Shown: positions 27,470-35,633, numbered from the stretch's first letter. The stretch is DNA of 64,000 nucleotides from DASQPR01 sp963797675 (GCA_963797675.1 CAWCQQ010000006.1:496001-560000); one strand, 5' to 3'. Numbers and translations are program-made. The notes: a model not told the origin generated them from the letters alone.

Positions 27470-27604
27470 TTAGGTGCGTTTGACGAAGAAGCTGATCACC
27501 CATACAAGGAAGACCACAATCGCCACCCACCACAGAGCGTGGACGACGAAACCGAGCCCGCCGAGAACCACGGCGAGCAGCAAAATCAACAGTAGAAGTC
27601 CCAT
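27470..27604 (-). CDS. Very small hydrophobic membrane protein
   Basis: The protein has 44 residues, nearly all membrane: MGLLLLILLLAVVLGGLGFV, then VHALWWVAIVVFLVWVISFF and a basic KRT end. This is the two-helix Lmo0937/DUF5670-like pattern common in stress regulons. A GGGTAC box lies 9 bases before ATG 27604, so the message is probably leaderless. The ATG has no ribosome site. Confidence 0.75.
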   Translation of the reverse strand: MGLLLLILLLAVVLGGLGFVVHALWWVAIVVFLVWVISFFVKRT

Positions 27605-27613
27605 GTCAGACCT

Positions 27614-27639
27614 GTACCCAGAACGTTCGCGGGCTAAAA
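27614..27639 (-). promoter_or_regulatory. SigB/SigF-type promoter of the small hydrophobic protein gene
   Basis: On the minus strand TTTT (27639-27636), 16-base spacer, GGGTAC (27619-27614). The -35 lacks the consensus G. Confidence 0.45.
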
Positions 27640-27700
27640 GGGTGCGATCGTGGGCGGCCCATTCCCGATCTCGGTTGCAGTCACGCGATGACGGTGCCAG

Positions 27701-27725
27701 GTTTGCGGGTTCGGTGGCTGGGTAC
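27701..27725 (+). promoter_or_regulatory. SigB/SigF-type promoter before the DUF6582 gene
   Basis: GTTT (27701-27704), 15-base spacer, GGGTAC (27720-27725). This is a full consensus match. A small ORF starts 9 bases later and DUF6582 at 27877. Confidence 0.65.
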
Positions 27726-27734
27726 GGGCGAAGT

Positions 27735-27848
27735 ATGCGTATCGGATGCTTTTTGTCCTGCGAGGCCGAAGGGCTCGAAGCCGCTCACCGGGCCGTCGCA
27801 CCCTACTACCGTGAACTGATCCACAAGTTCGCCACTACCGTGAACTGA
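27735..27848 (+). pseudogene. Small ORF interrupted by a tandem duplication
   Basis: The ORF encodes 37 residues starting MRIGCFLSCEAEGLEA. A 29-bp tandem duplication (27805-27862) shifts its frame and ends it early. With one copy removed the frame would run on through the second copy to EEVLR and a TGA overlapping the DUF6582 start as ATGA. The N-terminus is faintly like F420-dependent LLM oxidoreductases (MRIGYFLSCEE), so this may be an internally deleted remnant. Expression would be leaderless from the promoter at 27701-27725. Confidence 0.35.
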
Positions 27849-27862
27849 TCGACATGTTCGCC
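27805..27862 (+). repeat. 29-bp tandem direct duplication (two copies)
   Basis: Copy 1 is 27805-27833 and copy 2 is 27834-27862, with 27 of 29 bases identical. It begins ACTACCGTGAACTGATC. Because 29 is not a multiple of three it breaks the reading frame crossing it. Confidence 0.85.
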
Positions 27863-27876
27863 GAGGAGGTACTCCG

Positions 27877-28152
27877 ATGACCACCTGGAAGCCGGTCGAC
27901 ACCCACCGTGACCTCGACGCCGACGCCCGCAACGACCTGCCCGACAGCGCCTACGCGTTCGCCGATGCTCGCAAGGAACCGTTGACCGACGCATCGCATG
28001 TCCGCAATGCCATCGCCCGCTTCGATCAGGTTACGGACGTGACCGACACCGAACGCGACGCCGCGTTCGCCAACATCAAAGCTGCGGCCAAGCACTACGG
28101 CATCGACGTATCCGAGACGTCATGGCACGAGCTGGGCAAGCCCGCTCGGTAG
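27877..28152 (+). CDS. DUF6582 domain-containing protein
   Basis: The protein has 91 residues. GAGGAGG lies 7 bases before ATG 27877. It has the family pattern LPDSAYAFADARKEPL, DASHVRNAIARFDQV and AAKHYGIDVSE. Soluble, unknown function; frequent in actinobacterial stress islands. Likely driven by the promoter at 27701-27725. Confidence 0.8.
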   Translation: MTTWKPVDTHRDLDADARNDLPDSAYAFADARKEPLTDASHVRNAIARFDQVTDVTDTERDAAFANIKAAAKHYGIDVSETSWHELGKPAR

Positions 28153-28231
28153 GCACGGCGAAGGTATTCGTGCCGTCCGAGAGCCGACCTGTGATCGTCG
28201 GAGATAGTCCGTACCCCTGGAGGTGGTGACG

Positions 28232-28561
28232 ATGCCGCAGCAAGCGTGGAGCACCAAGCGCGAGCGTCAGTACGAGCACATCAAGGACAGCGCGGTGGAA
28301 CGCGGGGAACCGACCCGCGTCGCGAAGCGGATCGCGGCCTCGACCGTGAACAAGGAGCGTGCCCGCCACGGCGAGGCGAAAACGGCGAGCCGGACGTCGT
28401 TGCACGATGTGTCATCGGGACATCGGGGCGGAAAGCGCTCTCATTCCGGTGCCCAGGGGCGGACGCGTGACCAGCTCTACGCCGAGGCGAAACGCCGCAA
28501 CATCAAGGGCCGCTCGCAGATGACCAAGGCACAGCTCGCCGCGGCCGTCGGCGAGCACTAG
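28232..28561 (+). CDS. Rho_N-type small basic protein (often annotated plasmid stabilisation protein)
   Basis: The protein has 109 residues. It begins MPQQAWSTKRERQYEHIKDS, continues VAKRIAASTVNKERARHG, and ends in a SAP/Rho_N-like helix pair, RDQLYAEAKRRNIKGRSQM and KAQLAAAVG. It is strongly basic, so nucleic-acid binding is likely. The plasmid name is historical and nothing here suggests a plasmid. GGAGG lies 8 bases before ATG 28232, which decides against the GTG at 28223. Confidence 0.75.
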   Translation: MPQQAWSTKRERQYEHIKDSAVERGEPTRVAKRIAASTVNKERARHGEAKTASRTSLHDVSSGHRGGKRSHSGAQGRTRDQLYAEAKRRNIKGRSQMTKAQLAAAVGEH

Positions 28562-28721
28562 TCGTCATTGGTACCAACATCGACGGGCGCTGCGCTGCTC
28601 CGCACGTCCGATCGGCGAGCGGCTCCGAGGATTGGCCGGCATAGATCGCCCTGACGGCCGTCGTCGAACGCGGCTGCGCGGCGACTAGCTGCACCGCAGC
28701 GGCCGCGGCAACAGCAGCTGG

Positions 28722-29294
28722 TCAGCGGCCGGCGCTCTCGGGGTCGGCCCGACGCCACAGCGGAAGGACATACCACAGCGCTCCGGAGCCGATAGCGATA
28801 GCGGCCGCGGCCGTGCAGGCTCCGACGAGACCGGTCGCGACATCCATAACGACGAACACGGCGCCGGTAATCGCCACGAACAGGCAGGCCACACCCGCCT
28901 CCGCGAGCCGCGAGGCCGTCCGTACCAGCTCCGGCTTTCGATCCCTCCGGAACATCAGGCGGTGGTACGACACCGGCGCGATCAGCAGTACCGCAGAGGC
29001 AGCCGAAGCAAGCAGCGTCACCACGTACGCCGCCCGGTCACGCGGCAGGATCGTCGCGAACCGGCTGGAGAACGGCAACGTCAGCAGGAACGCGAACAGG
29101 ATTTGTACGCCCGTCTGTAGGACGCGCAATTCCTGCAGCAACTCGGTGAAGTTGCGGTCGGCGCGCTCGCGCGGTGTCTCGTCCCGTCCGTCCTGCGCGG
29201 TCACCGCGGGCCGGCCAGGTCGACTGGCTGTGGTCGGGTTGGTCGGCTCATCGTCGAACACCTCCCAATCCGTCGATCTTACCGGAATTCTCAC
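28722..29294 (-). CDS. DUF6328 family membrane protein
   Basis: The protein has 190 residues. The cytoplasmic N-terminus ETPRERADRNFTELLQELR leads into QTGVQILFAFLLTLPFSSRF and three more hydrophobic helices. GTG 29294 follows AGGGACGA. Function unknown. It is divergent from the SDR gene, with which it shares 176 bp of intergenic DNA. Confidence 0.78.
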   Translation of the reverse strand: MRIPVRSTDWEVFDDEPTNPTTASRPGRPAVTAQDGRDETPRERADRNFTELLQELRVLQTGVQILFAFLLTLPFSSRFATILPRDRAAYVVTLLASAASAVLLIAPVSYHRLMFRRDRKPELVRTASRLAEAGVACLFVAITGAVFVVMDVATGLVGACTAAAAIAIGSGALWYVLPLWRRADPESAGR

Positions 29295-29381
29295 TCGTCC
29301 CTACGGCCAAGCATGCCGCGCGCGCTGATCGCCGCACGGGCCGGCCGAAACGTGCCGGCGTTTCCCCGGTACTACCTGGCC

Positions 29382-29406
29382 CTGTTTGTCGCCGTCCCGG
29401 CCGGGT
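29382..29406 (+). promoter_or_regulatory. SigB/SigF-type promoter of the SDR gene
   Basis: GTTT (29382-29385), 15-base spacer, GGGTAT (29401-29406). This is a full consensus match, 64 bases before ATG 29471. Confidence 0.7.
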
Positions 29407-29470
29407 ATGGGCACGGGCATCCAGGCACTGAACCGGGCATGCGTGCGGTGCGTCAAGAGTGAGGACAGCC

Positions 29471-30526
29471 ATGGCAACCACAGACGATCATCCGGTCGTC
29501 GTCATCACCGGCGCGAGCGGCGGCATCGGCCGCGCCTGCGTCCGGGAGTTCGCCGCCCGAGGCTATGCGGTCGCGCTGCTGGCACGTGGTGCGGACGGGC
29601 TCGACAGCGCTGCGAGCGAGGTCGACAACACCGGAACTCCACCGCTGGTCCTGCAGGTCGATATGGCCGATGCCGAGGCGGTCGATGCGGCCGCCTACAC
29701 CGTCGAGCGCGATCTCGGCCAGATCGACGTATGGGTCAACGTCGCGTTCGCGTCCGTGTTCGCTCCGTTCATGCAGATCAGCGCCGCCGAATACGAGCAC
29801 GTTACCCAGGTCAGCTACCTCGGTTACGTCAACGGGACCCGAGCCGCCCTGCGCCACATGCTTCCGCGCGACCGCGGCGCCGTCGTCCAGGTCGGATCCG
29901 CGCTCGCGTACCGCGGGATCCCGCTGCAGACCGGATACTGCGGTGCCAAACACGCGATCCAGGGCTTCAACGAGGCCCTGCGCTGCGAACTACTGCACGA
30001 CAAAAGCCGAGTCAACGTCACGATGGTGCAGATGCCGGCGGTGAACACACCTCAGTTCGACTGGGTGCTGTCCCGTCTGCCGCACCATCCCCAGCCCGTC
30101 CCACCGATCTATCAACCGGAGATTGCCGCCCGCGCCGTCGTGTACGCCGCCGAGCACCCCCGCCGGCGCGAGTACTGGGTCGGCGGGTCGACCGTCGGGA
30201 CCCTGATCGCGAACGCGATCGCGCCCGGGATCCTTGACCGCTATCTCAGCCGCACCGGCTACCGGTCACAGCAGGAGCAGGTCCCCGGCCGGCACCTGCC
30301 GCCGAACCTGTGGGAGCCGGCCGACGAGGAGCCCGGCACTGACCAGGGCGCCCACGGCTCCTTCGACAACCGGGCTACCGCCCGCAGCCCTCAGGTCTGG
30401 GCATCTCAACACCACGGACTCCTCGCTGCCGCCGGTGTCGCGGTCCTCGCCGGGGCCGGACTGATCCGGATACGCCGGTCTACGTCTGATCGGTCGCGGA
30501 GTCCCGGGCCTGGGCGCGGCCGGTGA
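29471..30526 (+). CDS. Short-chain dehydrogenase/reductase with C-terminal membrane segment
   Basis: The protein has 351 residues. The NAD(P) motif is VVVITGASGGIGRACV and the catalytic part is VGSALAYRGIPLQTGYCGAKHA (Ser, Tyr, Lys). After the SDR core comes an acidic linker and a single hydrophobic helix LLAAAGVAVLAGAGLI, so it may be membrane-tethered. ATG 29471 has GAGGA at correct spacing. Substrate unknown. Its 3' end overlaps the convergent transporter gene by 47 bp. Confidence 0.87.
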   Translation: MATTDDHPVVVITGASGGIGRACVREFAARGYAVALLARGADGLDSAASEVDNTGTPPLVLQVDMADAEAVDAAAYTVERDLGQIDVWVNVAFASVFAPFMQISAAEYEHVTQVSYLGYVNGTRAALRHMLPRDRGAVVQVGSALAYRGIPLQTGYCGAKHAIQGFNEALRCELLHDKSRVNVTMVQMPAVNTPQFDWVLSRLPHHPQPVPPIYQPEIAARAVVYAAEHPRRREYWVGGSTVGTLIANAIAPGILDRYLSRTGYRSQQEQVPGRHLPPNLWEPADEEPGTDQGAHGSFDNRATARSPQVWASQHHGLLAAAGVAVLAGAGLIRIRRSTSDRSRSPGPGRGR

Positions 30527-31475
30527 GCGGATTGTCCGAGCGCGGGATCGGCTCGATGAAGATGTCCTCGATGTCGCCGAACCGCTCATTGAGCACGTCA
30601 TGGATGCGCAGGCAGGCGCGCTCGGCGTCGGTCGCACTGATGCCGTCGACGTAGTCGACCCGCGCGCAGACCAGCACTCGTCCGGTGCCGATCATCATCG
30701 TCAGAACGTCGATAACGCTCAGCACCTCGGGCTGCTCGTCCAAACAGGCCCGGATATCGTCGACCATCCGCGGATTCGCCTGGCGCCCGATGAGCAGCCC
30801 GACGTTCGTACGGGCCAACTCGAACGCGACCACGATCAGCAGTCCGGCGATCAGGAGCGCGGCGATACCGTCCCATACATCCTGGCCCGTCCATTGACGT
30901 AGCAGCAGACCGGTACCGGCGATGCCCAGGCCGACCAGTGCGGCCGAGTCCTCGAGCACCACCGACTTGACGGTCGGGTCGTCGGGATCGCGGACGTAGT
31001 CGGTCACGCTCATGTCGGCCCGCCGCGATGCCGTACGCGCCTGTCCGGTCGCCTGCCGAAGCGAGATCGCCTCGACCACGAACGACACTCCGATGACGAT
31101 GTAGCCGAGAGTCGGTCGAGCCGCGCCGGTCTCGCCGCCGGTGATCGTCGAGACGCCCTGATACACCGAGAATCCGGCACCGATCGCGAAGATGGTCAAA
31201 GCAGCGAGAAGTGACCAGAAGTAGCGCTCCTTGCCGTACCCGAACGGATGCCGTCGATCGGCCGGCTTCGCCGACCGTCGCACCGCCGTGACCAGGAACA
31301 ACTCGGTCGTGCAGTCGCCCACGGAGTGCGCCGCCTCAGCGAGGAGCCCTGCCGATGCGGTCAGGATCCCGGCGATCGCTTTGACGATGGCGACGGCGAT
31401 ATTGGCCAGGAGCGCGATAATGATCGTTCGCATGCTCTCGCCATCGCCGCCGCCGGTGTGCTCTCGGCGTCTCAT
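30480..31475 (-). CDS. Cation diffusion facilitator family transporter
   Basis: The protein has 331 residues. Membrane helices begin TIIIALLANIAVAIVKAIAG. The metal-site pattern HSVGDCTTE in helix 2 and SAALVGLGIAG in helix 5 fit CDF exporters (zinc or other divalent metals). RHPFGYGKERYFW follows helix 2, and a C-terminal metallochaperone-like domain closes the protein. ATG 31475 overlaps the stop of an upstream HAD remnant as ATGA; ATG 31433 is an alternative start. Transcription probably begins at the stress promoter 31643-31668. Confidence 0.87.
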   Translation of the reverse strand: MRRREHTGGGDGESMRTIIIALLANIAVAIVKAIAGILTASAGLLAEAAHSVGDCTTELFLVTAVRRSAKPADRRHPFGYGKERYFWSLLAALTIFAIGAGFSVYQGVSTITGGETGAARPTLGYIVIGVSFVVEAISLRQATGQARTASRRADMSVTDYVRDPDDPTVKSVVLEDSAALVGLGIAGTGLLLRQWTGQDVWDGIAALLIAGLLIVVAFELARTNVGLLIGRQANPRMVDDIRACLDEQPEVLSVIDVLTMMIGTGRVLVCARVDYVDGISATDAERACLRIHDVLNERFGDIEDIFIEPIPRSDNPLTGRAQARDSATDQT

Positions 31476-31633
31476 CCCGGCTCGATGACATCGTCCGCAC
31501 CCGGGGTCGGCAGTGCCATCGGCACATCCAGGTCAAGCTGCCGGTATGCCTGCCACCACGAGGTGGCGTGCACATGAGTGCTGTCCACGAGCGTCCTGCC
31601 GACATCCAGGAACACACCGGTGGTCTCGGTCAT
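31472..31633 (-). pseudogene. Truncated HAD-like remnant (paralogue of the 23485-24165 gene)
   Basis: The frame encodes 53 residues: MTETTGVFLDVGRTLVDSTH, then SWWQAYRQLDLDV, stopping soon after. It aligns with the start of the full HAD gene (LFDVDGTLVDST, SWWQAFRQFDL), but the catalytic DxDGT has become DVGRT. It keeps a strong stress-type promoter 9 bases before its ATG and is coupled to the transporter gene by ATGA. It may survive only as a leader ORF. Confidence 0.65.
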
Positions 31634-31642
31634 AGAGACCGT

Positions 31643-31668
31643 CTACCCGTGCCGCCACCAGCACAAAC
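31643..31668 (-). promoter_or_regulatory. SigB/SigF-type promoter before the HAD remnant and CDF transporter
   Basis: On the minus strand GTTT (31668-31665), 16-base spacer, GGGTAG (31648-31643). Confidence 0.65.
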
Positions 31669-31742
31669 ATCGGATCGTACGCCATCCAACCTCCCCGAAG
31701 ACTGCTGTGAGGGCAGCTGCCCATGGCTGGCCGTTCCGCTTG

Positions 31743-33038
31743 TCAAAGGTCGTCGATCTGGGTGCCGTCGATCACCGGGATTCCCGGACGGAAGCGTGGT
31801 GTCACCGCTCCTAGTCGCCGGAACAAGCAGCGTGCGGCGGCGATGACGCGCTGCTTGTCGTGTGTGAGACCGTATTCGAATTCAGAATGCGTGTCGTCGA
31901 CGGCCCGTGCCAGCATCGCCACCGCTGAACTCGGATTCAACGCGACCGAAGCCCATTCGCCGACGAATTCTTGGTCATGACGCAAGCCCACGCCGCGAAT
32001 GCCGTCTCCCGGCTCGGCCGGTATACCCGGACCGAGAACCGCGGTCATCACGCCACGGTCTATCAACTGCGCGAGCCGGCTGCGCTCGTCCGTGCGGAAA
32101 AGTTCCGCGGTCGGAAAATGCGTGATGAACAGGGCGGTTCCCGCAGCGTCGGCGCCGTATGACTCGAGGTGCTGGCAGAGCGATGCCAGCAAGCCGACGC
32201 TCCCTCGGCCGATCATATGGCCCTGCAGCGCATCGAACGGTGCCGTTACCGTAGGCGGCGTATCGGCCCGAATGTGCACCGTTTGCGTCGCCTGGGCGGC
32301 GTAGTCCGCCAGCGTCCCCGGCCTTCCGAAATAATGGCCCTGGCCCAGCACCGCACCCATGCCGCGTGCAGCCTTGAGATGCGCGTCGGTCTCGATCCCC
32401 TCACAGAGGATGATCGCCCCGGTACGCTCGGCTTCCTCGTGAACCACGTCGAGGACTTGGGCATTCCTCGGGTTCGGACCGTCCTGCGTCACCCGCAGAT
32501 CCAGTTTGATCACGGCGGGCGCGACGAGAGGCAGCATCGCCAGCGTCGTCACGTCACAACCGACGTCGTCCAATGCAAACCCGGCCACCATAGGCCGACG
32601 GCGATCCAAACCGTCGAGCAGCGATCCCGGGTCGCTGTCGAGGGACCGCTCGGTCACCTCCAGCACAACCTGGAACTGCGCAAAGACTTTCTCGATATCC
32701 GGCCACAGATCTCGCGGGCAGTCGGAGTCGAGCGCTAACGGCTCGATATTGATGAACAGCAATTGCCCTTCACGCAGACCGGCTGCCAGCACGTCACGAC
32801 ATGCCGACGCACGTGCCACCCAATCGAATTCCGCGACGCTATTTGCCTCGTATGCGCTCGCGAGCAGCGAGTCGGCCGTGGCGAGTAGTGACCCGCGCGG
32901 ACCGCGTACGAGTGCCTCGTATCCGACGATCGCACCCGATCCGAGAGAAACGACCGGCTGAAACACGGTCCGCAGTTGCCGCTCGCGCAAGATACGCTCA
33001 AATTCGCGCCGGCGAATGTCCGCTGCGCGCCCGTCCAC
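31743..33038 (-). CDS. EAL-domain c-di-GMP phosphodiesterase-like protein with C-terminal DICT-type domain
   Basis: The protein has 431 residues. EAL domain residues about 10-250: YEALVR, FINIEP, LEVTE, ALDDVG, IKLDLR, CEGIET and GQGHYFGRP, so the metal and catalytic positions are kept. The remainder, with FITHFPTAELFRTDERSRL, resembles the DICT sensory domain. It probably degrades or senses c-di-GMP. GTG 33038 was chosen because GGGAGGAGG lies just upstream; ATG 33062 is the alternative. It lies next to a second anti-sigma module. Confidence 0.85.
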   Translation of the reverse strand: MDGRAADIRRREFERILRERQLRTVFQPVVSLGSGAIVGYEALVRGPRGSLLATADSLLASAYEANSVAEFDWVARASACRDVLAAGLREGQLLFINIEPLALDSDCPRDLWPDIEKVFAQFQVVLEVTERSLDSDPGSLLDGLDRRRPMVAGFALDDVGCDVTTLAMLPLVAPAVIKLDLRVTQDGPNPRNAQVLDVVHEEAERTGAIILCEGIETDAHLKAARGMGAVLGQGHYFGRPGTLADYAAQATQTVHIRADTPPTVTAPFDALQGHMIGRGSVGLLASLCQHLESYGADAAGTALFITHFPTAELFRTDERSRLAQLIDRGVMTAVLGPGIPAEPGDGIRGVGLRHDQEFVGEWASVALNPSSAVAMLARAVDDTHSEFEYGLTHDKQRVIAAARCLFRRLGAVTPRFRPGIPVIDGTQIDDL

Positions 33039-33199
33039 GTGACCTCCTCCCGCCGGCGTCATCGAGCCCGACAGCTACCGTCTCGTGGACATCGACTGTC
33101 CCGGATGCTGCACTGCCTCCGCTAGCCAGCCTAAACTCTGTCGATAGATGGCATTGAGATAACACGAATCAAGCGTGCCGTCGCTGGAACGTTCATCGG

Positions 33200-33480
33200 T
33201 CAGCCCCGGCCGGAAAGGTGTCCCCAGACCCCGGTCAACTCCAAACCGTCAGCACCAGGCCCTCGGACTGACCACCCGGTAGCCGAGCGGGTGCTGGTCG
33301 GCCAGTCGGCGTCCGCGCAACAACACACTGAACCCGGAGGAGCCCAGGAACGTGACTCCGGCAAGGTCCACAACCACGGCCTCGACGTGAGAGGTGTGGA
33401 CCGCCGCGCCTCGATCGCCGCTCCAGCGGTGGCACTGAGGCTGGCGCGCCGGTGCGCTTTGGTAGGACCGCGAACCGTAC
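33200..33480 (-). pseudogene. STAS-domain anti-sigma antagonist, frame broken at least three times
   Basis: Pieces in three frames join into a clear STAS sequence: a central VVVDLAGVTFLGSSGFSVLL, then LGYRVV, then EGLVLTV, then LELTGVWGHLSGRG to a TGA at 33200. Breaks near 33400, 33265 and 33250 each fit one missing base. The phospho-acceptor loop reads GSSG. It follows the anti-sigma gene at 33484 by a few bases and would be its partner if intact. Confidence 0.65.
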
Positions 33481-33483
33481 GCG

Positions 33484-34443
33484 TCAGGCCGGTTGGTATC
33501 CGGGGGTGTGCAGGTGGATACGGATCGACGTGCCATCGGGATCGGTGTAGGTGCGCAGGAGATCGACGAGGCGGTTGACGAGGACCAGCCCACGGCCTCG
33601 CAACCCCGGCGCCGCGGGCAGTACCCGCCCGGCCATCGGATCGAGCAGATGACCGGTGTCGTCGATCTGGCAGACCAGCATCCCCGGCTCCGTCCACATG
33701 GACAGCACGCCACGCCCGGATTCGGTGTGTTCGACAGTGTTCGCCGCGAGTTCGGTGACCGCCAGCATCAGGTCCTGAACGCGGCCGGGTGCGAGTCCGG
33801 CCGCTGTGGCGGCCAGCGCTGCGGCCGCCCTCAAGCCGGCGAGATCGTCGGCGCTGTCGTACGAGCGGCGGACCGCGTCGGCCGGTGGAAGGGGCAGGGC
33901 CCGGTTGAACGTCGCCGCGACCGCGACCGGATCGGCCGATCCGGCTAACGATGTCCACCGGCCGGACTCATCGGCGATGACCGGGTGAGTGCGCCACGCG
34001 TCATCGACCGCGGCCGGATCGAGGTTGCCGGTATCGTACGGGCACAAGATCGCCGCGTCGTGGCCGGTGAACGCCGTGTTGATCAGTGCTTCATGGGCGC
34101 CGCAGGCGGGGTACTCCATCGGCGTCCGGCCCGGCCACACCGGTTCACCGATGATCCACACGCGGCGGTCCGGGTGCGCCGCAGCGAAGCCGTGCAGCAC
34201 CCAGGGGATGATCCGTCCCGGGTTGCGGCCGACTGTCTTCATGTCCGCGAACTGGACATGCGCCGCATCATCGCCCAATGCGTCGCGGATGCAATCCCCG
34301 TTTACGGCCGGTACGGCGACCATGACCGGATCGCCGGACGACAAGCCACGGCGCAGGAATGCTGCGCAGCCTTCGGTGTAGCGTGCCATGCCGCCGTAGA
34401 GAAACCCGATGTGTTCGAACCGGTCGGCGACGGCGATACTCAC
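33484..34443 (-). CDS. MEDS-HATPase anti-sigma factor (RsbA-like)
   Basis: The protein has 319 residues. The N-terminal MEDS domain (FEHIGFLYGGMARYTEGCAA, then DPVMVAVP and GRIIPWVLHGFAA) is followed by a GHKL kinase domain with N box LMLAVTELAANTVEHT, G1 QIDDTG and G2 GLRGRGLVLVN. Proteins of this form couple an environmental ligand to sigma-factor release. GTG 34443 has GAGGGGA 5 bases upstream. The following 320 bp to the phosphatase gene hold only a strong hairpin. Confidence 0.88.
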   Translation of the reverse strand: MSIAVADRFEHIGFLYGGMARYTEGCAAFLRRGLSSGDPVMVAVPAVNGDCIRDALGDDAAHVQFADMKTVGRNPGRIIPWVLHGFAAAHPDRRVWIIGEPVWPGRTPMEYPACGAHEALINTAFTGHDAAILCPYDTGNLDPAAVDDAWRTHPVIADESGRWTSLAGSADPVAVAATFNRALPLPPADAVRRSYDSADDLAGLRAAAALAATAAGLAPGRVQDLMLAVTELAANTVEHTESGRGVLSMWTEPGMLVCQIDDTGHLLDPMAGRVLPAAPGLRGRGLVLVNRLVDLLRTYTDPDGTSIRIHLHTPGYQPA

Positions 34444-34717
34444 GGATTCCCCTCGGTCGCTGATACCGGAGCGGTCAGACGACCACGCAGAAGGGCGCTC
34501 AGCTCGGGCCCTGGTTCAGTGTGCACCCCACACCTGCGTTCCCGCCAGACGCGCCGGCGCTCTGTGACAAACCGTCCGGACCCGAACCAATGCCCACGAT
34601 AACCCAGCTCGCAGCGGTCCGTGCCGTGGCCGGATCGTTCTCGTTCGACGCGGCGTCGGCGGAATCCGCCGAGCGCGATTACATGCTGTTGATCGAGGAA
34701 CAGCGGGCTAGTTTGGC

Positions 34718-34765
34718 GATCGTGGAGTGTTGGACGTGTCCTGGCGCGTCCGACACTCCACGATC
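34718..34765 (-). terminator. 19-bp stem-loop at the end of the tyrosine phosphatase gene
   Basis: GATCGTGGAGTGTTGGACG (34718-34736) pairs with 34747-34765 with one mismatch around a 10-base loop. It overlaps the stop codon of the minus-strand phosphatase gene. Confidence 0.65.
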
Positions 34766-35471
34766 ACGACGTCAGCCGCTGTCGGAGGCGGGTGATCTGG
34801 TCGCCGGCGACGCCGATGGCGGCGAGGTAGGCGTTCACTCCGCCGAGTTCGGCCTCGAGGTGGTCGAGCATGGTGCGCATCGTGGTGGCCGTCGCACCCT
34901 TCCAGGCCAACACGTGGTCGCGGTCCGCGGCCGTCGCGAGCAACGCGTCCAGCCGTGCTGAAAGGCAAACCTGGGTGTACGCGTAGTCGTCCGCGATCGT
35001 CGCATCGGCGACACCGGCGACCTTGAGCGCCAGCGCGACGATCATGCCGGTCCGGTCCTTGCCGGCGCTGCAGTGCACCACGACGCAGCCGGGCGGCGCA
35101 TCGGCAATGTCGGCGATGGCAGCGGCGATGTGCGACGCGTTCCGGGTCAGGCTTCCGCAGTAAACCGACGCAAGCGACGGTTCGGCGTACCGGTCGTACG
35201 TACGGTCGGCCTCCGGGTCGATCATCGGCGAGAACCGGTAGATCGGGTTGTCGGTGAACGGACTCGGTGCGTCCTCGGCCTCGGCTGCGTTACGCAGATC
35301 GATGATCCGCACGACGCCGTACGACCGGAATGCCTCGATGCCGCACTCGGTCAGTTGGTGCAGGGCATCCGCTCGCACGAGCGCACCCGGACGGATCTGA
35401 CGTCCTTCGTCGGCCGGCATCCCGCCGAGGTCGCGGACGTTCGCGCAGTTCGGCCAGTCAAGTCGGATCAC
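34764..35471 (-). CDS. Protein tyrosine/serine phosphatase (Y_phosphatase3 type)
   Basis: The protein has 235 residues. It starts with NCANVRDLGGMPADEGR, the usual N-terminus of this family. The CX5R active site is VVHCSAGKDRTGMI. It may act on phosphotyrosine, phosphoserine or phosphoinositides. GTG 35471 is the start. No partner kinase is adjacent. Confidence 0.9.
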   Translation of the reverse strand: MIRLDWPNCANVRDLGGMPADEGRQIRPGALVRADALHQLTECGIEAFRSYGVVRIIDLRNAAEAEDAPSPFTDNPIYRFSPMIDPEADRTYDRYAEPSLASVYCGSLTRNASHIAAAIADIADAPPGCVVVHCSAGKDRTGMIVALALKVAGVADATIADDYAYTQVCLSARLDALLATAADRDHVLAWKGATATTMRTMLDHLEAELGGVNAYLAAIGVAGDQITRLRQRLTS

Positions 35472-35633
35472 CGGACGATGCTACCGGCACTCATGCCTGC
35501 CTGCGCTCCGCACGACGCACGCATACCGCAGCACTGACTCGTGTCGATGCGGCCCGGTTGCGTACGCCGGCTATGAGATATCTCGCGGGCGACGGGCGGA
35601 CGTCGCCGGTGCACGATTCGTTAACCTCCGTCA

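Noticed and set aside
28232..28561. Plasmid maintenance or toxin-antitoxin role for the Rho_N-type protein
   Set aside because: No partner gene, origin or partition genes. The name plasmid stabilisation is a legacy label.
34521..34961. Plus-strand ORF starting near 34589 (PTITQLAAVRAVAG)
   Set aside because: It runs straight through the 19-bp hairpin and into the antisense of the phosphatase gene. No ribosome site or family match.
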